NCBI GenBank assembly: GCA_038207565.1
Contig: JBBQZQ010000002.1
Location: 1 to 64,000, forward strand
Origin: JALZAI01 sp038207565
Lineage (GTDB): Bacteria; Actinomycetota; Actinomycetes; Mycobacteriales; Jatrophihabitantaceae
Direction of reading: 5' to 3'
DNA length: 64,000 bases
Numbering within the stretch: the stretch's first letter is position 1; each line of letters begins with the position of its first letter. The notes under the pieces were generated by a model. It was not told the origin of the DNA. It searched no databases and saw nothing but the letters and a program-made list of their open reading frames with translations. The translations under genes and the position numbers were made by a program. Positions 50,339-60,690 of the stretch are shown one piece after another.

Positions 50339-51700
50339 CTAGCCGGCCGGTAGGAAGCACAGACCCGGATGCCTGCTGTGTGCGCACGTTACGGCCAGGT
50401 TGTCCAGGTTGTCGCTGGCGATCCACAGCCCAGTCGGCCTGGTAGTGAGCAGCAGGTCGTGAGCGCCCAGACCCCGTGACCTGGTCGGGTTCCAGGCGGT
50501 CGCGAGCCCCGTCGCCGCGGACACCGCCCCGACGCCGGGGCGCGCGAGGGCTCCGGCTCCGGCGGTGTCGCAGCCGGCGCGGTTATTCAGCCAGCGCTCG
50601 TGTCCGGCGACGTAGACGGTCGTGGCGTCCGCCGCGACCGCGTAGAGGGAGTCGCAACCGGTGTAGTTCACCCAGACATGGCGGGTGTTGGAGTCGCTGC
50701 CAGCGGGAAATTTCGCGACCGCGTCGCAGAGGCCGGCGCGCGGTTGCCACGTGCGGAAACCCGCTCCGGTAGCGGGTTTGTAACCGGTGTCGGCGACGAA
50801 GATGTAGTGCCCGTCGGGTGACCACGCAGCATCGCGTACATAGAACGGCGCACCGACCGCACAGTTCGCGGCGAACTCCGGGGAGAACCAACGGTCGACG
50901 CTGACATAGGAACCGAGACGAAGCACCGCGATCTGGCGGCGCGACTGAGTTCCTACCGAGGTGAAGGTGCCCAGCAGGATCAGTCGCCCGCCGTAGGGTC
51001 CGAGCACGAGCTGGGCGATGCGGGGCGGACCGCTGCGCGCCTGAGCGCCGTTGTCGTCGGTGTAGGTGTACGTGCCCGATATCGCAACGTGCACGTAACC
51101 GTCGTCCGCGCCGTCGGAAGTCCGCAGACTCGCGAGATAGGGGTGCGTGCCGCCGTTGATGTGCCGGAAGGACCCGCCCACGATGATGCGTCCGGCTCCC
51201 AGCACGATCGCCTCGACGACATTGCCTGCCTCGTGACGGAACTGGCCGATCAGAATGCCACGAGCGGTATCGACGGCCGCGAAGTTGTGCGCCGTGGCCG
51301 CGCCGACCGCGAAGAAACTGCCACCGAGATAAGCCCGCGAACACGTCGCGTTGAGCGCGATCGCATTCACCACACCGTTCGGCGCGGGGTTCCACGAGGT
51401 CATCGCGCCCGTCGTCGCCGAGAAGCTGAAGGCGTGTCGGCGATCGTAGGTGACGCCGCCCTGATCAATCTTGGTGAACGAGCCCACCGCGTAGATCGTG
51501 GGACCGCACCGAGCCAGTTCGTTGATCTGTTCCGTCCGGCCCGTCCAGTGCAGCGACGGCGTGTTGGGCGCGGCGACCACCCCTGGACCCGCCGCGGCGA
51601 CCGCTTCTGCTGGGGTATGTCCGGACGGTGCCGTGAGCGCCGAGGCCGCCGCAAGACCGACGAGCAGGGCGAGGTGTATCCGTCGCGTGAGTGCGTCCAC
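50339..51700 (-). CDS. Secreted beta-propeller (delta-60-like repeat) protein
   Basis: A 453-residue exported protein. The GTG at 51700, with GGGGGG about eight bases upstream, gives a signal peptide (LALLVGLAAASALTA, ending near residue 37). The mature part has repeated blade-like units such as IYAVGSFTKI, AYLGGSFFAVG, IIVGGSFRHING, ILLGTFTSVG and VYVAGHERW. Six to eight cysteines suggest disulfides. There is no enzyme motif that I recognise; it may be a surface or matrix protein. It borders mfd divergently and closes the polysaccharide locus. A decayed relative lies at 48938-49434. Confidence 0.72.
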   Translation of the reverse strand: MDALTRRIHLALLVGLAAASALTAPSGHTPAEAVAAAGPGVVAAPNTPSLHWTGRTEQINELARCGPTIYAVGSFTKIDQGGVTYDRRHAFSFSATTGAMTSWNPAPNGVVNAIALNATCSRAYLGGSFFAVGAATAHNFAAVDTARGILIGQFRHEAGNVVEAIVLGAGRIIVGGSFRHINGGTHPYLASLRTSDGADDGYVHVAISGTYTYTDDNGAQARSGPPRIAQLVLGPYGGRLILLGTFTSVGTQSRRQIAVLRLGSYVSVDRWFSPEFAANCAVGAPFYVRDAAWSPDGHYIFVADTGYKPATGAGFRTWQPRAGLCDAVAKFPAGSDSNTRHVWVNYTGCDSLYAVAADATTVYVAGHERWLNNRAGCDTAGAGALARPGVGAVSAATGLATAWNPTRSRGLGAHDLLLTTRPTGLWIASDNLDNLAVTCAHSRHPGLCFLPAG

Positions 51701-51920
51701 TGTCTGAGCCCCCCGACCCGTCCCCGGCGGGTCTGGAAATCGTCCCGACTGCCTCGGAGCGTACGGCGGCGACGGGCGGGGCGCGCGCCAGAACGGTGCT
51801 CGGGCGGCAATCCGACTCGCGTAAGCTCGGGTCATCCCCTCCCCAGCGACTGGTGCGGGGACGTCTGTGCTGCCCCCGGGGCGCTTGCCCCCTGCTGCGT
51901 TAGCCCGAAAGGCCTCTTTC

Positions 51921-54900
51921 GTGTCGTTGTCCGGTCTGCTCGACGCCGCTCTCGTCGACCCCGCACTATCCGCCGCTGCCGAATCGGTGGACGCTCCCTC
52001 GCTCACCCTCAGCGGGCCCGCCGCGCTGCAGCCGTTCACGATCGCGTCCGTGGCCCGTACCGGCCGCCTGGTCCTCGCCGTCACGAGTACCGGCCGGGAG
52101 GCCGAGGACCTGGTGACCGCGCTCTGCTGCCTGCTTCCTCCTGATCGGATCGCGCTCTATCCCGGCTGGGAGACCCTGCCGCACGAGCGGCTGTCCCCGC
52201 GTGCCGACACGGTCGGCCAGCGGCTCGCCGTGCTGCGTCGGTTGAGCCACCCTTCCACCGACGATCCGGCGAGCGGACCGTTGTCGGTGGTCGTCGCGCC
52301 GGTGCGCTCATTGCTGCAGCCCCAGGTGCCGCGGCTGGGCGAACTGGTGCCGGTGGAGCTGCGCCCCGGCGACTGCGGCCGTGAGCTGACAGACATCGTC
52401 ACCGATCTGGTCAATGCCGGCTATGCGCGCAACGAACTGGTCGAGAAGCGCGGCGACTTCGCGGTACGCGGCGGCATCCTCGATGTCTTCCCGCCCACCG
52501 AGCAGCACCCGTTGCGGGTGGAGTTCTGGGGCGACGAGGTCGAGGAAATCCGCTACTTCAAGGTCGCTGACCAACGCTCCCTCGAGGTGGCCGAGCACGG
52601 CCTGTGGGCCTCGCCGTGCCGCGAGCTCCTGCTCACCCCTGACGTCCAGGCCAGAGCGGGCGAGCTGTTGAAGCACCACCCTGAGCTGGGCGAGCTGCTC
52701 GACCCGATCAGCCGCGGCGAGGCCGTCGAGGGCATGGAGGCGCTCGCGCCCGTCTTGGTAGATCGGTTGAGTCTTGTAGTGCACGAGCTCCCAGCCGGAT
52801 CGCACGTCGTGCTGTGTGATCCCGAGCGGGTCCGCTCGCGCGCAGCCGACCTGGTCCGCACGTCCGAGGAATTCCTGGAAGCCTCGTGGGCGGCTGCGGC
52901 GGGTGGCGGCAAGGCGCCGGTCAACCTCGGTGCTGCGTCACTGCAGGACCTCGAGGACGTGCGCACCGAGACGGTCGGACTCGCGCTGCCGTGGTGGGGC
53001 CTCACCGCACTGACCGACGAGCGCACCACCGCCAGCGACTTCGAGCAGGCACCGATGTACCGCGGCGACACCGAGGCGGCGATGACCGACCTCAAGTCGT
53101 GGACGCGAGAGGGCTGGCGTGTCGCGCTCGTGTTCGACGGCCACGGCTCTGCGCAGCGGGCCGTCGAACGGCTCAACGCGGCGGAGATCCCCGCTCGCCT
53201 GGTCGCCGACGCCGAGGTGGAACCCGGCGTGGTGGACGTGACGACCGGCCGGCTCAGCGGCGGGCTCGTCGCGCCCTCGCTCAAGCTCGCGTTCCTGACC
53301 GAGAGCGACCTGACCGGGCAGCGCGGCTCGCTGACCAAGGACACCAGCCGAATGCCCTCGCGCCGGCGCAACTCGATCGACCCGATCCAGCTCAAGAGCG
53401 GCGACTACGTCGTGCACGAGCAGCACGGTGTCGGCAAGTATGTGGAGATGGTGCGCCGCACCGTCAACGGCGGCGAGCGCGAGTACCTGATCATCGAGTA
53501 CGCACCGGCCAAACGGGGCCAGCCGGGTGACCGGCTGTTCGTCCCGACCGATTCGCTCGACCAGGTGACCAAGTACGTCGGCGGCGAGTCGCCGTCGCTC
53601 TCGCGCCTGGGCGGCGCCGACTGGGCGAGGACGAAGGGACGGGCGCGCAAGGCGGTCAAGGAGATCGCCGCGCAGCTGATCCGCCTCTACAGCGCCCGCA
53701 TGGCGACGAAGGGGCACGCCTTCGCGCCCGACACCCCCTGGCAACGCGAACTCGAGGATGCCTTCGCCTACGTCGAGACGCCCGACCAGCTCGGCGCGAT
53801 CGACGAGGTCAAGGCCGACATGGAAAAAGGGATCCCGATGGACCGCGTCATCTGCGGCGACGTCGGGTACGGCAAGACCGAGGTCGCGGTGCGCGCTGCG
53901 TTCAAGGCGGTGCAGGACGGCAAGCAGGTCGCCGTTCTCGTCCCGACCACGCTGCTCGCGCATCAACACCTGCAGACGTTCAGCGAGCGGATGGCGCAGT
54001 TCCCGGTCACGATCCGGGAGCTGTCGCGTTTCACCACACCGTCGGACTCCGAGGCCACCGCCGCGGGGATCGTCGACGGCTCTGTCGACATCGTGATCGG
54101 CACGCACCGCCTGCTGCAGCAAACCGTCCGGTTCAAGGACCTGGGCCTGGTCGTCGTCGACGAGGAGCAGCGATTCGGTGTCGAGGACAAGGAGTACCTG
54201 AAGTCGCTTCGCACCGCGGTCGACGTGCTCACGATGTCGGCGACGCCGATCCCTCGCACGCTGGAGATGTCGCTCACCGGCATCCGTGAGATGACGACGA
54301 TCCTCACCCCACCTGAGGAGCGGCACCCGATCCTGACCTTCGTCGGCGCCTACGACGCGAAACAGATCGGCGCGGCGATCCGGCGCGAACTGCTGCGTGA
54401 CGGGCAGGTGTTCTACATCCACAACCGGGTCGAGTCGATCAACCGGGCTGCGGCGCGGCTCGCCGAGATCGTGCCCGAGGCGCGCATTGCCGTGGCGCAC
54501 GGGCAGATGGGTGAGGGCGCGCTCGAGCAGATCATGATCGGCTTCTGGGAGAAGCGCTACGACGTGTTGGTGGCGACGACGATCGTCGAATCGGGTCTGG
54601 ACATTCCGAACGCGAACACGCTGGTCGTCGACCGTGCCGACATGTTCGGCCTGTCGCAGCTGCACCAGCTGCGCGGCCGGGTCGGACGCGCGCGCGAACG
54701 CGGTTACGCCTACTTCACCTACCCGCCCGAGCGACCGCTGACCGAGAACGCGTACGACCGCCTCGCGACGGTCGCTCAGCACACGGAGCTCGGTGCCGGC
54801 ATGGCTGTTGCGATGAAGGACCTCGAGATCCGCGGGTCGGGCAACCTGCTCGGCGGCGAGCAGTCTGGTCACATCGCGGGCGTCGGTTTCGACCTCTACG

Positions 54901-55454
54901 TGCGGCTGGTCGGCGAGGCCGTCGCCGACTACCGCGGTGACTCGCCCGACGAGCAGGCCGACGTCAAGGTCGACCTGCCGGTGGATGCGAACCTGCCGGT
55001 CGACTACCTGCCAGGGGAGCGATTGCGCCTGGAGGCCTACCGGGCGCTGGCGTCAGCGACGACCGACGAGGCGGTGGACGCGGTTCGCGCCGAGCTGATC
55101 GACCGGTACGGCCCGATCCCGCCGCAGGTCGAGAACCTGCTCGCGGTAGCGCGGTTCAAGGTGGTCTGCCGCGCTCACGGCGTCACCGAGGTGTCGATGC
55201 AGGGATCGAGCGTGCGCGTGTCGCCGCTGGAGCTGGCCGAGTCGGCGCAACTGCGCCTCGAACGTCTCTACGACAAGTCGCACTACAAGCAGACGGTTTC
55301 CACCGTGTCGGTGCCGCGCCCCAAGGGTGTCGTCAAGCCGGACGGGTCCTTCGCCGAGGTGCGCTTCGGCGGCGAACCGATGCGCGACATCGACTTGCTG
55401 AACTGGTGCGCCGACGTGCTCGCTCAGGTCGCCGGAAAGCCCGTGAACGCCTGA
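51921..55454 (+). CDS. mfd: Transcription-repair coupling factor
   Basis: A 1177-residue ATP-dependent translocase that removes stalled RNA polymerase and recruits UvrA. The UvrB-homology region is at the N-terminus (LYPGWETLPHERLSP), the RNA polymerase-interacting domain near residues 485-560 (GDYVVHEQHGVGKY), and the RecG-like helicase has Walker A GDVGYGKTEVA (about 650), VVVDEEQRFG, SATPIPRTLEM and GRVGRARERGYAY. The C-terminal TRCF domain is complete. The GTG at 51921 has an AAAGG upstream. It resumes the conserved backbone order after the polysaccharide locus. Confidence 0.96.
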   Translation: MSLSGLLDAALVDPALSAAAESVDAPSLTLSGPAALQPFTIASVARTGRLVLAVTSTGREAEDLVTALCCLLPPDRIALYPGWETLPHERLSPRADTVGQRLAVLRRLSHPSTDDPASGPLSVVVAPVRSLLQPQVPRLGELVPVELRPGDCGRELTDIVTDLVNAGYARNELVEKRGDFAVRGGILDVFPPTEQHPLRVEFWGDEVEEIRYFKVADQRSLEVAEHGLWASPCRELLLTPDVQARAGELLKHHPELGELLDPISRGEAVEGMEALAPVLVDRLSLVVHELPAGSHVVLCDPERVRSRAADLVRTSEEFLEASWAAAAGGGKAPVNLGAASLQDLEDVRTETVGLALPWWGLTALTDERTTASDFEQAPMYRGDTEAAMTDLKSWTREGWRVALVFDGHGSAQRAVERLNAAEIPARLVADAEVEPGVVDVTTGRLSGGLVAPSLKLAFLTESDLTGQRGSLTKDTSRMPSRRRNSIDPIQLKSGDYVVHEQHGVGKYVEMVRRTVNGGEREYLIIEYAPAKRGQPGDRLFVPTDSLDQVTKYVGGESPSLSRLGGADWARTKGRARKAVKEIAAQLIRLYSARMATKGHAFAPDTPWQRELEDAFAYVETPDQLGAIDEVKADMEKGIPMDRVICGDVGYGKTEVAVRAAFKAVQDGKQVAVLVPTTLLAHQHLQTFSERMAQFPVTIRELSRFTTPSDSEATAAGIVDGSVDIVIGTHRLLQQTVRFKDLGLVVVDEEQRFGVEDKEYLKSLRTAVDVLTMSATPIPRTLEMSLTGIREMTTILTPPEERHPILTFVGAYDAKQIGAAIRRELLRDGQVFYIHNRVESINRAAARLAEIVPEARIAVAHGQMGEGALEQIMIGFWEKRYDVLVATTIVESGLDIPNANTLVVDRADMFGLSQLHQLRGRVGRARERGYAYFTYPPERPLTENAYDRLATVAQHTELGAGMAVAMKDLEIRGSGNLLGGEQSGHIAGVGFDLYVRLVGEAVADYRGDSPDEQADVKVDLPVDANLPVDYLPGERLRLEAYRALASATTDEAVDAVRAELIDRYGPIPPQVENLLAVARFKVVCRAHGVTEVSMQGSSVRVSPLELAESAQLRLERLYDKSHYKQTVSTVSVPRPKGVVKPDGSFAEVRFGGEPMRDIDLLNWCADVLAQVAGKPVNA

Positions 55455-55462
55455 CGCCCCTC

Positions 55463-55516
55463 GTGATCAACGCGGCGTAACGCCAGCCAGGGCTGACGTT
55501 CGACCCTGTTGATCAC
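55463..55516. terminator. Two-tier inverted repeat between convergent mfd and the GT-C gene
   Basis: The outer arms GTGATCAAC (55463-55471) and GTTGATCAC (55508-55516) are perfect. Inside them AACG-C-CAGCC (55479-55488) pairs with GGCTG-A-CGTT (55491-55500) around a 2-nt loop with one mismatch. It lies between the ends of two convergent genes and probably terminates both. Confidence 0.6.
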
Positions 55517-55535
55517 CGGGTGAAGGGGTGGCCCG

Positions 55536-57044
55536 TCAAGGGCAGCGCATCAGGAGCAGCCCGTAATTCGCGACGTCCTCCCGCGGGGCGGCTTGGCGGC
55601 AGCCCAGCGCGTGCAGGTCGGCGAAGCCGTCGGGATGGCCGTGGTTGCGCCCGCCGAGCACGAGCCCGACCAGCAGTGTTCGCCCGCCCGGCCGGGAACG
55701 TGGCGAGCTGCGCCACGGCGAGGTGCTCACGACACGCCCGATCAGAAGTTCGCGCGAACCGTCGGGCAGTCGCCGCAGCGCCTCGCGCACCAGGCGGCGG
55801 TCGCGCAGGTAGTACGCGACGCCGACCGCGGCTCCCTCGGCGTTGTAGTTCTGTCCGATCACAACGGTGTCGCCGGGCACTGCCACGGCCGCGATCCGCC
55901 GGGCCAGGCGGGGGTAGTCGTCGGGCGTATCCGCGGAGAACTGCGCACACAGCAAGGGCGCTTGCACACTCACGACCAGCAGGAGCACCGCGAGTGCTGC
56001 TACCGGCGATGCGCGCGAGCCTACGACGGCTACGACACCCCCGAAAAGCAACGCCGCACCGAGCGGCACCGCGAGCAGGTAACGCGTCACGAACACCGGC
56101 TGCCCGAGCACGCTCGCCAACATCAGCCCCGTCGCGGGGACGAGCAGCAGCGCGATCGCGACGACCGCTCCGCGCCGCGCGCGCCTTCCGCGCGGCCGCA
56201 GGGTGACGGCCGCCGCGACCACGACGAGCAGGCCCCACCAGGGGTCTGGCCAGCCGAGCGCGGCGGTCAGATCGTCTCGTACGCCGCGTAGCGAGGGCTC
56301 GGCAATCCAGGAGATCTGTCCGCGCTGCCCGCTCGCCGCCAACGCCATGGCTGCGGCCAGGGCCGAGGCGACCCCAGCAGCGAATGCGAAACCCGCGATG
56401 CTCGTGCGCCGCGTACCGGATGCGAGCATCACGACGGCGTGCGCGAGCAGGATCAGCACCGCGAACACCTGCAGCGCCACCGCCGCCACCATCCCGAGCC
56501 CGTACCCGACCCGCGACCGCATGCGCGCACGGTCGAGCTCGTCTGGCCCGTCAAGGGCGCGCACCAGCTGCCACGTCGCGACCGCGCAGCACAGCGTCGC
56601 CAGCGCGTAGGGGCGCGCTGTAGCGGTGCCGAGCACGAACGTGCCGTTCGTCGCCAGGACGGCGCCTGCCACCGTTCCCGCCCACGCGTCCCACAGCCTG
56701 GTGGCGAGCGTGGCGACGACACCCACAGTCGCGGCTCCAGCGAGTACCGACGGCACGCGGAGTGCGAGGGCTTGGGGGAAGGCCAGCTGCCACCCGTGCA
56801 GCAGTAGGTAATAGGGCGTGAACACGCCGTCGACATGCTGGACGGCCCGCGTCAGCCCGTCCAGGGGGAGCCTGCTGAATTCCCAGCTCGCCATCTCATC
56901 ACGCCACAGCGGCTTGGAGCGCACGGTGCTAACGCCGAGTATCAACGACAGCAAGGCGGGCAGCGCCGGCGCACCCTGGCCGGCCCGGGCACGCCACGCT
57001 CGGCCGGTCACGGCAGCCTCCTCGAGGCATGACTTCGGGTCCAT
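55536..57044 (-). CDS. GT-C-fold membrane glycosyltransferase (GT39/GT83-like)
   Basis: A 502-residue polytopic protein with about eleven hydrophobic segments. The acidic GT-C motif is KPLWRDEMASWEFSRL (about 40-55) in the first outer loop. GVFTPYYLLLHGW and LRVPSVLAG follow, and a soluble C-terminal part (about 390-502) has VVIGQNYNAEG. Such enzymes use polyprenyl-phosphate sugars outside the membrane. The ATG at 57044 keeps the gene clear of the divergent lipoprotein gene; longer in-frame starts would overlap it. The acceptor is unknown. Confidence 0.78.
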   Translation of the reverse strand: MDPKSCLEEAAVTGRAWRARAGQGAPALPALLSLILGVSTVRSKPLWRDEMASWEFSRLPLDGLTRAVQHVDGVFTPYYLLLHGWQLAFPQALALRVPSVLAGAATVGVVATLATRLWDAWAGTVAGAVLATNGTFVLGTATARPYALATLCCAVATWQLVRALDGPDELDRARMRSRVGYGLGMVAAVALQVFAVLILLAHAVVMLASGTRRTSIAGFAFAAGVASALAAAMALAASGQRGQISWIAEPSLRGVRDDLTAALGWPDPWWGLLVVVAAAVTLRPRGRRARRGAVVAIALLLVPATGLMLASVLGQPVFVTRYLLAVPLGAALLFGGVVAVVGSRASPVAALAVLLLVVSVQAPLLCAQFSADTPDDYPRLARRIAAVAVPGDTVVIGQNYNAEGAAVGVAYYLRDRRLVREALRRLPDGSRELLIGRVVSTSPWRSSPRSRPGGRTLLVGLVLGGRNHGHPDGFADLHALGCRQAAPREDVANYGLLLMRCP

Positions 57045-57059
57045 GAGATTCTGACCTAC

Positions 57060-57722
57060 GTGAGACTTCGCAAGCTGGGCGCCGGCGCGATCGCACTGCT
57101 GGCCGTCACCGGACTGTCCTCCTGCGACAGCAAGGTCGGCCAAGCGGCTGTCGTGCAGGGGCACCGCCTGAGCGACTCGGACCTGTCGGCCTACATCCAG
57201 ACGGGCGCGAAAAGCTACACCGACAAGAACAGCGGCGCGACCGTCGTACCCAAGCTCTATGCACTGGAGAACTGGATCGACGACCAGCTCTTTGAGCGTG
57301 CGGTCGAGTCACGCGGCGGGAGGGTCACCGCCCCCGAGCTGCGGTTGACACGCGGCCTGGTCGTCGGTTCCGGTTCGCCCGAGGACATCAGCACGTTCTA
57401 CACCAAACTCGGTTACACCGAGCGCTTCGCGAAGCTGTTCCTGCACGAACAGCAGATGGTCGTGCTGCTGGTGAAGCGCCTGGTGCCGAAGGTGCCCGAC
57501 TCGCAGATCATCTCCGCATTGCAGAGCGGTCAGCTCGGCGGCGCACTGCTAGGCGCCGTCAAGAAGGTCAAGGCGAACGTGAGCGTCAGCGCGCGCTACG
57601 GGAAGTGGGACGCGTCGAAGCTGGCCCTCACCGACACCCCAGGCGCTGGGTTGCCGTCGTTCATCACCTTCCTGGCCCAGGACGCCGCGGGCACGGCGAA
57701 CGTTCCGGCCACCTCCGGCTGA
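57060..57722 (+). CDS. SurA N-terminal-like lipoprotein
   Basis: A 220-residue exported protein with lipobox VTGLSSC (Cys22). The mature part is mostly helical with LSDSDLSAYI and ALENWIDDQLFERAV, which resemble the SurA/PrsA chaperone N-terminal domain; no parvulin isomerase domain is present. Genes of this kind regularly precede mazG in actinobacteria. The GTG at 57060 is divergent from the GT-C gene. mazG starts two bases after its stop. Confidence 0.75.
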   Translation: MRLRKLGAGAIALLAVTGLSSCDSKVGQAAVVQGHRLSDSDLSAYIQTGAKSYTDKNSGATVVPKLYALENWIDDQLFERAVESRGGRVTAPELRLTRGLVVGSGSPEDISTFYTKLGYTERFAKLFLHEQQMVVLLVKRLVPKVPDSQIISALQSGQLGGALLGAVKKVKANVSVSARYGKWDASKLALTDTPGAGLPSFITFLAQDAAGTANVPATSG

Positions 57723-57724
57723 TC

Positions 57725-58360
57725 GTGGCCGCCCAGCTCGTGCGCGCCGTCGAGGTCATGGACCGGCTGCGTTCGCCGGGCGGCTGCCCGTGGGACGCCG
57801 CCCAGACCCACGGATCGCTGGCGCGCTACCTGCTCGAGGAGACCTACGAGCTCCTCGAAGCGATCGACACCGGCGATCCGGCGCTGCTGCGCGAGGAACT
57901 CGGCGACGTCCTGCTACAGGTGCTCTTCCATGCGCGCCTGGCCGAGGAGCTGCCAGCTGACCAGAAGTTCTCCATCGAGGACGTCGCGGGCGACCTGGTC
58001 GCCAAGCTGATCAGGCGTCACCCACATGTCTTCGGCGACGGTGAAGTGGCCGATCCCGCCGCGGTCAACGAGCGGTGGGAGGCGGCGAAGGCGGCCGAGA
58101 AGGGACGCACGTCCGCTGTCGACGGCGTCCCGGTCGCGCAGCCTGCCCTGGCGCTGTCGGCCAAGCTGGTCGCCCGCGCCGTGCGAGCCGGCGTCGACGT
58201 GGCCTCGGATTCCGGCGACGAAATCGGCGAGCGGCTCTTCGCAGTGGTGCGCGACGCCGTTGCGGCCGGAGTCGACCCTGAGGGCGCCCTGCGCCGCACT
58301 ACGTCGCGCTACCGCGCGGCAATCCAACACGCGGAGCGCCAATCTGATCGGACGGGCTGA
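57725..58360 (+). CDS. mazG: Nucleoside triphosphate pyrophosphohydrolase MazG
   Basis: A 211-residue NTP pyrophosphatase that hydrolyses non-canonical or excess NTPs to NMPs. Motifs are RLRSPGGCPWDAAQTH (about 15-30), LEETYELLEAID (metal-binding EExxE, about 38-49), ELGDVLLQVLFH (ExxD, about 60-71) and the KLIRRHPHVFGD block. The C-terminal third is shorter and less conserved than in E. coli MazG. The GTG at 57725 follows the lipoprotein gene by two bases. It lies between mfd and eno, as in M. tuberculosis. Confidence 0.92.
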   Translation: MAAQLVRAVEVMDRLRSPGGCPWDAAQTHGSLARYLLEETYELLEAIDTGDPALLREELGDVLLQVLFHARLAEELPADQKFSIEDVAGDLVAKLIRRHPHVFGDGEVADPAAVNERWEAAKAAEKGRTSAVDGVPVAQPALALSAKLVARAVRAGVDVASDSGDEIGERLFAVVRDAVAAGVDPEGALRRTTSRYRAAIQHAERQSDRTG

Positions 58361-58459
58361 CCACACGAATTGGCTGCTCGGCGGGGCGGACCGACCTGCG
58401 GTGACGACCCGGCTAGGGTGGCCACCGACTGTGCACCCATGTTCGGAAGGACGAAACCA

Positions 58460-59760
<1,301 letters not shown>

Positions 59761-59761
<1 letters not shown>

Positions 59762-60156
59762 TGGAGGCGCCACCGCGCCGCGCGGTCACCGGTCGAGCGC
59801 TCGTCCTGGGAACGGTCGTCGTGCTGCTGGTCGTGCTGCTCGCGTCACCGCTGAACCGTTACTTCGCCAGCCGCAGTGACGTCGGCAGCGCCGGCCAGCA
59901 GCTCCAGCAGGACCGGCAGCGCCTGCACGAGCTGAACAAGCAGAAGGCGCAGTGGGCCGACCCCGGTTTCCTGATGCGCAGGGCGCGACAGCAACTGCAG
60001 TACGCGATGCCGGGCGACACGGCCTACATCGTGGTCGACCGCGGACAACGCAATCAGATCGACGCCACCGCCCGAAGTGCGTCCCGTCCGACCGTGCCAC
60101 GCTCCTGGAACAGCACGCTCTGGGACAGCGTCCAGCGGGCAGATTCGGCACCCTGA
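59761..60156 (+). CDS. FtsB/DivIC-like septum formation initiator
   Basis: A 131-residue bitopic protein. One membrane segment (about 13-30, VLGTVVVLLVVLLASPL) is followed by a coiled coil (about 40-65, rich in Gln, Leu and Arg, with LQQDRQRLHELNKQK) and the conserved WADPGFLMRRARQQLQYAMP ending of the DivIC/FtsB family. It would join FtsQ and FtsL in the division machinery. It is coupled to eno by a one-base overlap, a conserved actinobacterial arrangement. Confidence 0.88.
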
Positions 60157-60186
60157 GCGAACCAGTCACGAGCGCAGATCCTGCAG

Positions 60187-60690
60187 ATGACCGACGCACC
60201 TGAAGTCCCGGACGCCGACCGTGCTGTCGTCGCCGCGCAGCTCGGTCGCCCGCCCCGCGCGATGCGCGACGTCGCCCACCGATGCCCGTGCGGCAACCCC
60301 GATGTCGTCGAGAGTGCCCCGCGGCTGGTCGACGGCACGCCGTTCCCCACCCTGTACTACCTGACCTGCCCGCGCGCGGCATCGCTCATCGGACGGCTCG
60401 AAAACTCCGGTCTGATGCGCACGATGACCGCGCGGCTCAGGACCGACGACGAGCTGGCTGCCGCCTACGTCGCTGCCCACGAGAGCTATCTGGCCCGGCG
60501 TGCGGAGATCGCCGCAGTCCCCGAGATCGACGGCGTGAGTGCCGGTGGGATGCCCAACCGGGTGAAGTGTCTGCACGTTCTCGTCGGGCACTCCCTCGCC
60601 GTGGGGCGCGGCGTGAACCCGCTCGGTGACGAAGCGCTGGATCTGCTCGAACCGTGGTGGACGACCGGTGCATGCGTGCCGCGGCCGTGA
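60187..60690 (+). CDS. DUF501 domain protein
   Basis: A 167-residue soluble protein of the DUF501 family, found between the ftsB-like gene and ppx in most actinobacteria. The motifs HRCPCGNPDVV (about 36-46), FPTLYYLTCPRA (about 60) and CLHVLVGHSLA with GDEALDLL are well conserved in the family. Two Cys pairs and two His could bind a metal. No biochemical function is known to me. Its stop overlaps the likely ppx start (GTGA). Confidence 0.9.
   Translation: MTDAPEVPDADRAVVAAQLGRPPRAMRDVAHRCPCGNPDVVESAPRLVDGTPFPTLYYLTCPRAASLIGRLENSGLMRTMTARLRTDDELAAAYVAAHESYLARRAEIAAVPEIDGVSAGGMPNRVKCLHVLVGHSLAVGRGVNPLGDEALDLLEPWWTTGACVPRP

Noticed and set aside
52938..54872. Long open frame (644 codons) antisense to mfd
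   Set aside because: High-GC codon bias of mfd opens antisense frames; the translation is Arg/Asp/His-rich with no domain sense, while mfd motifs on the plus strand are unambiguous.
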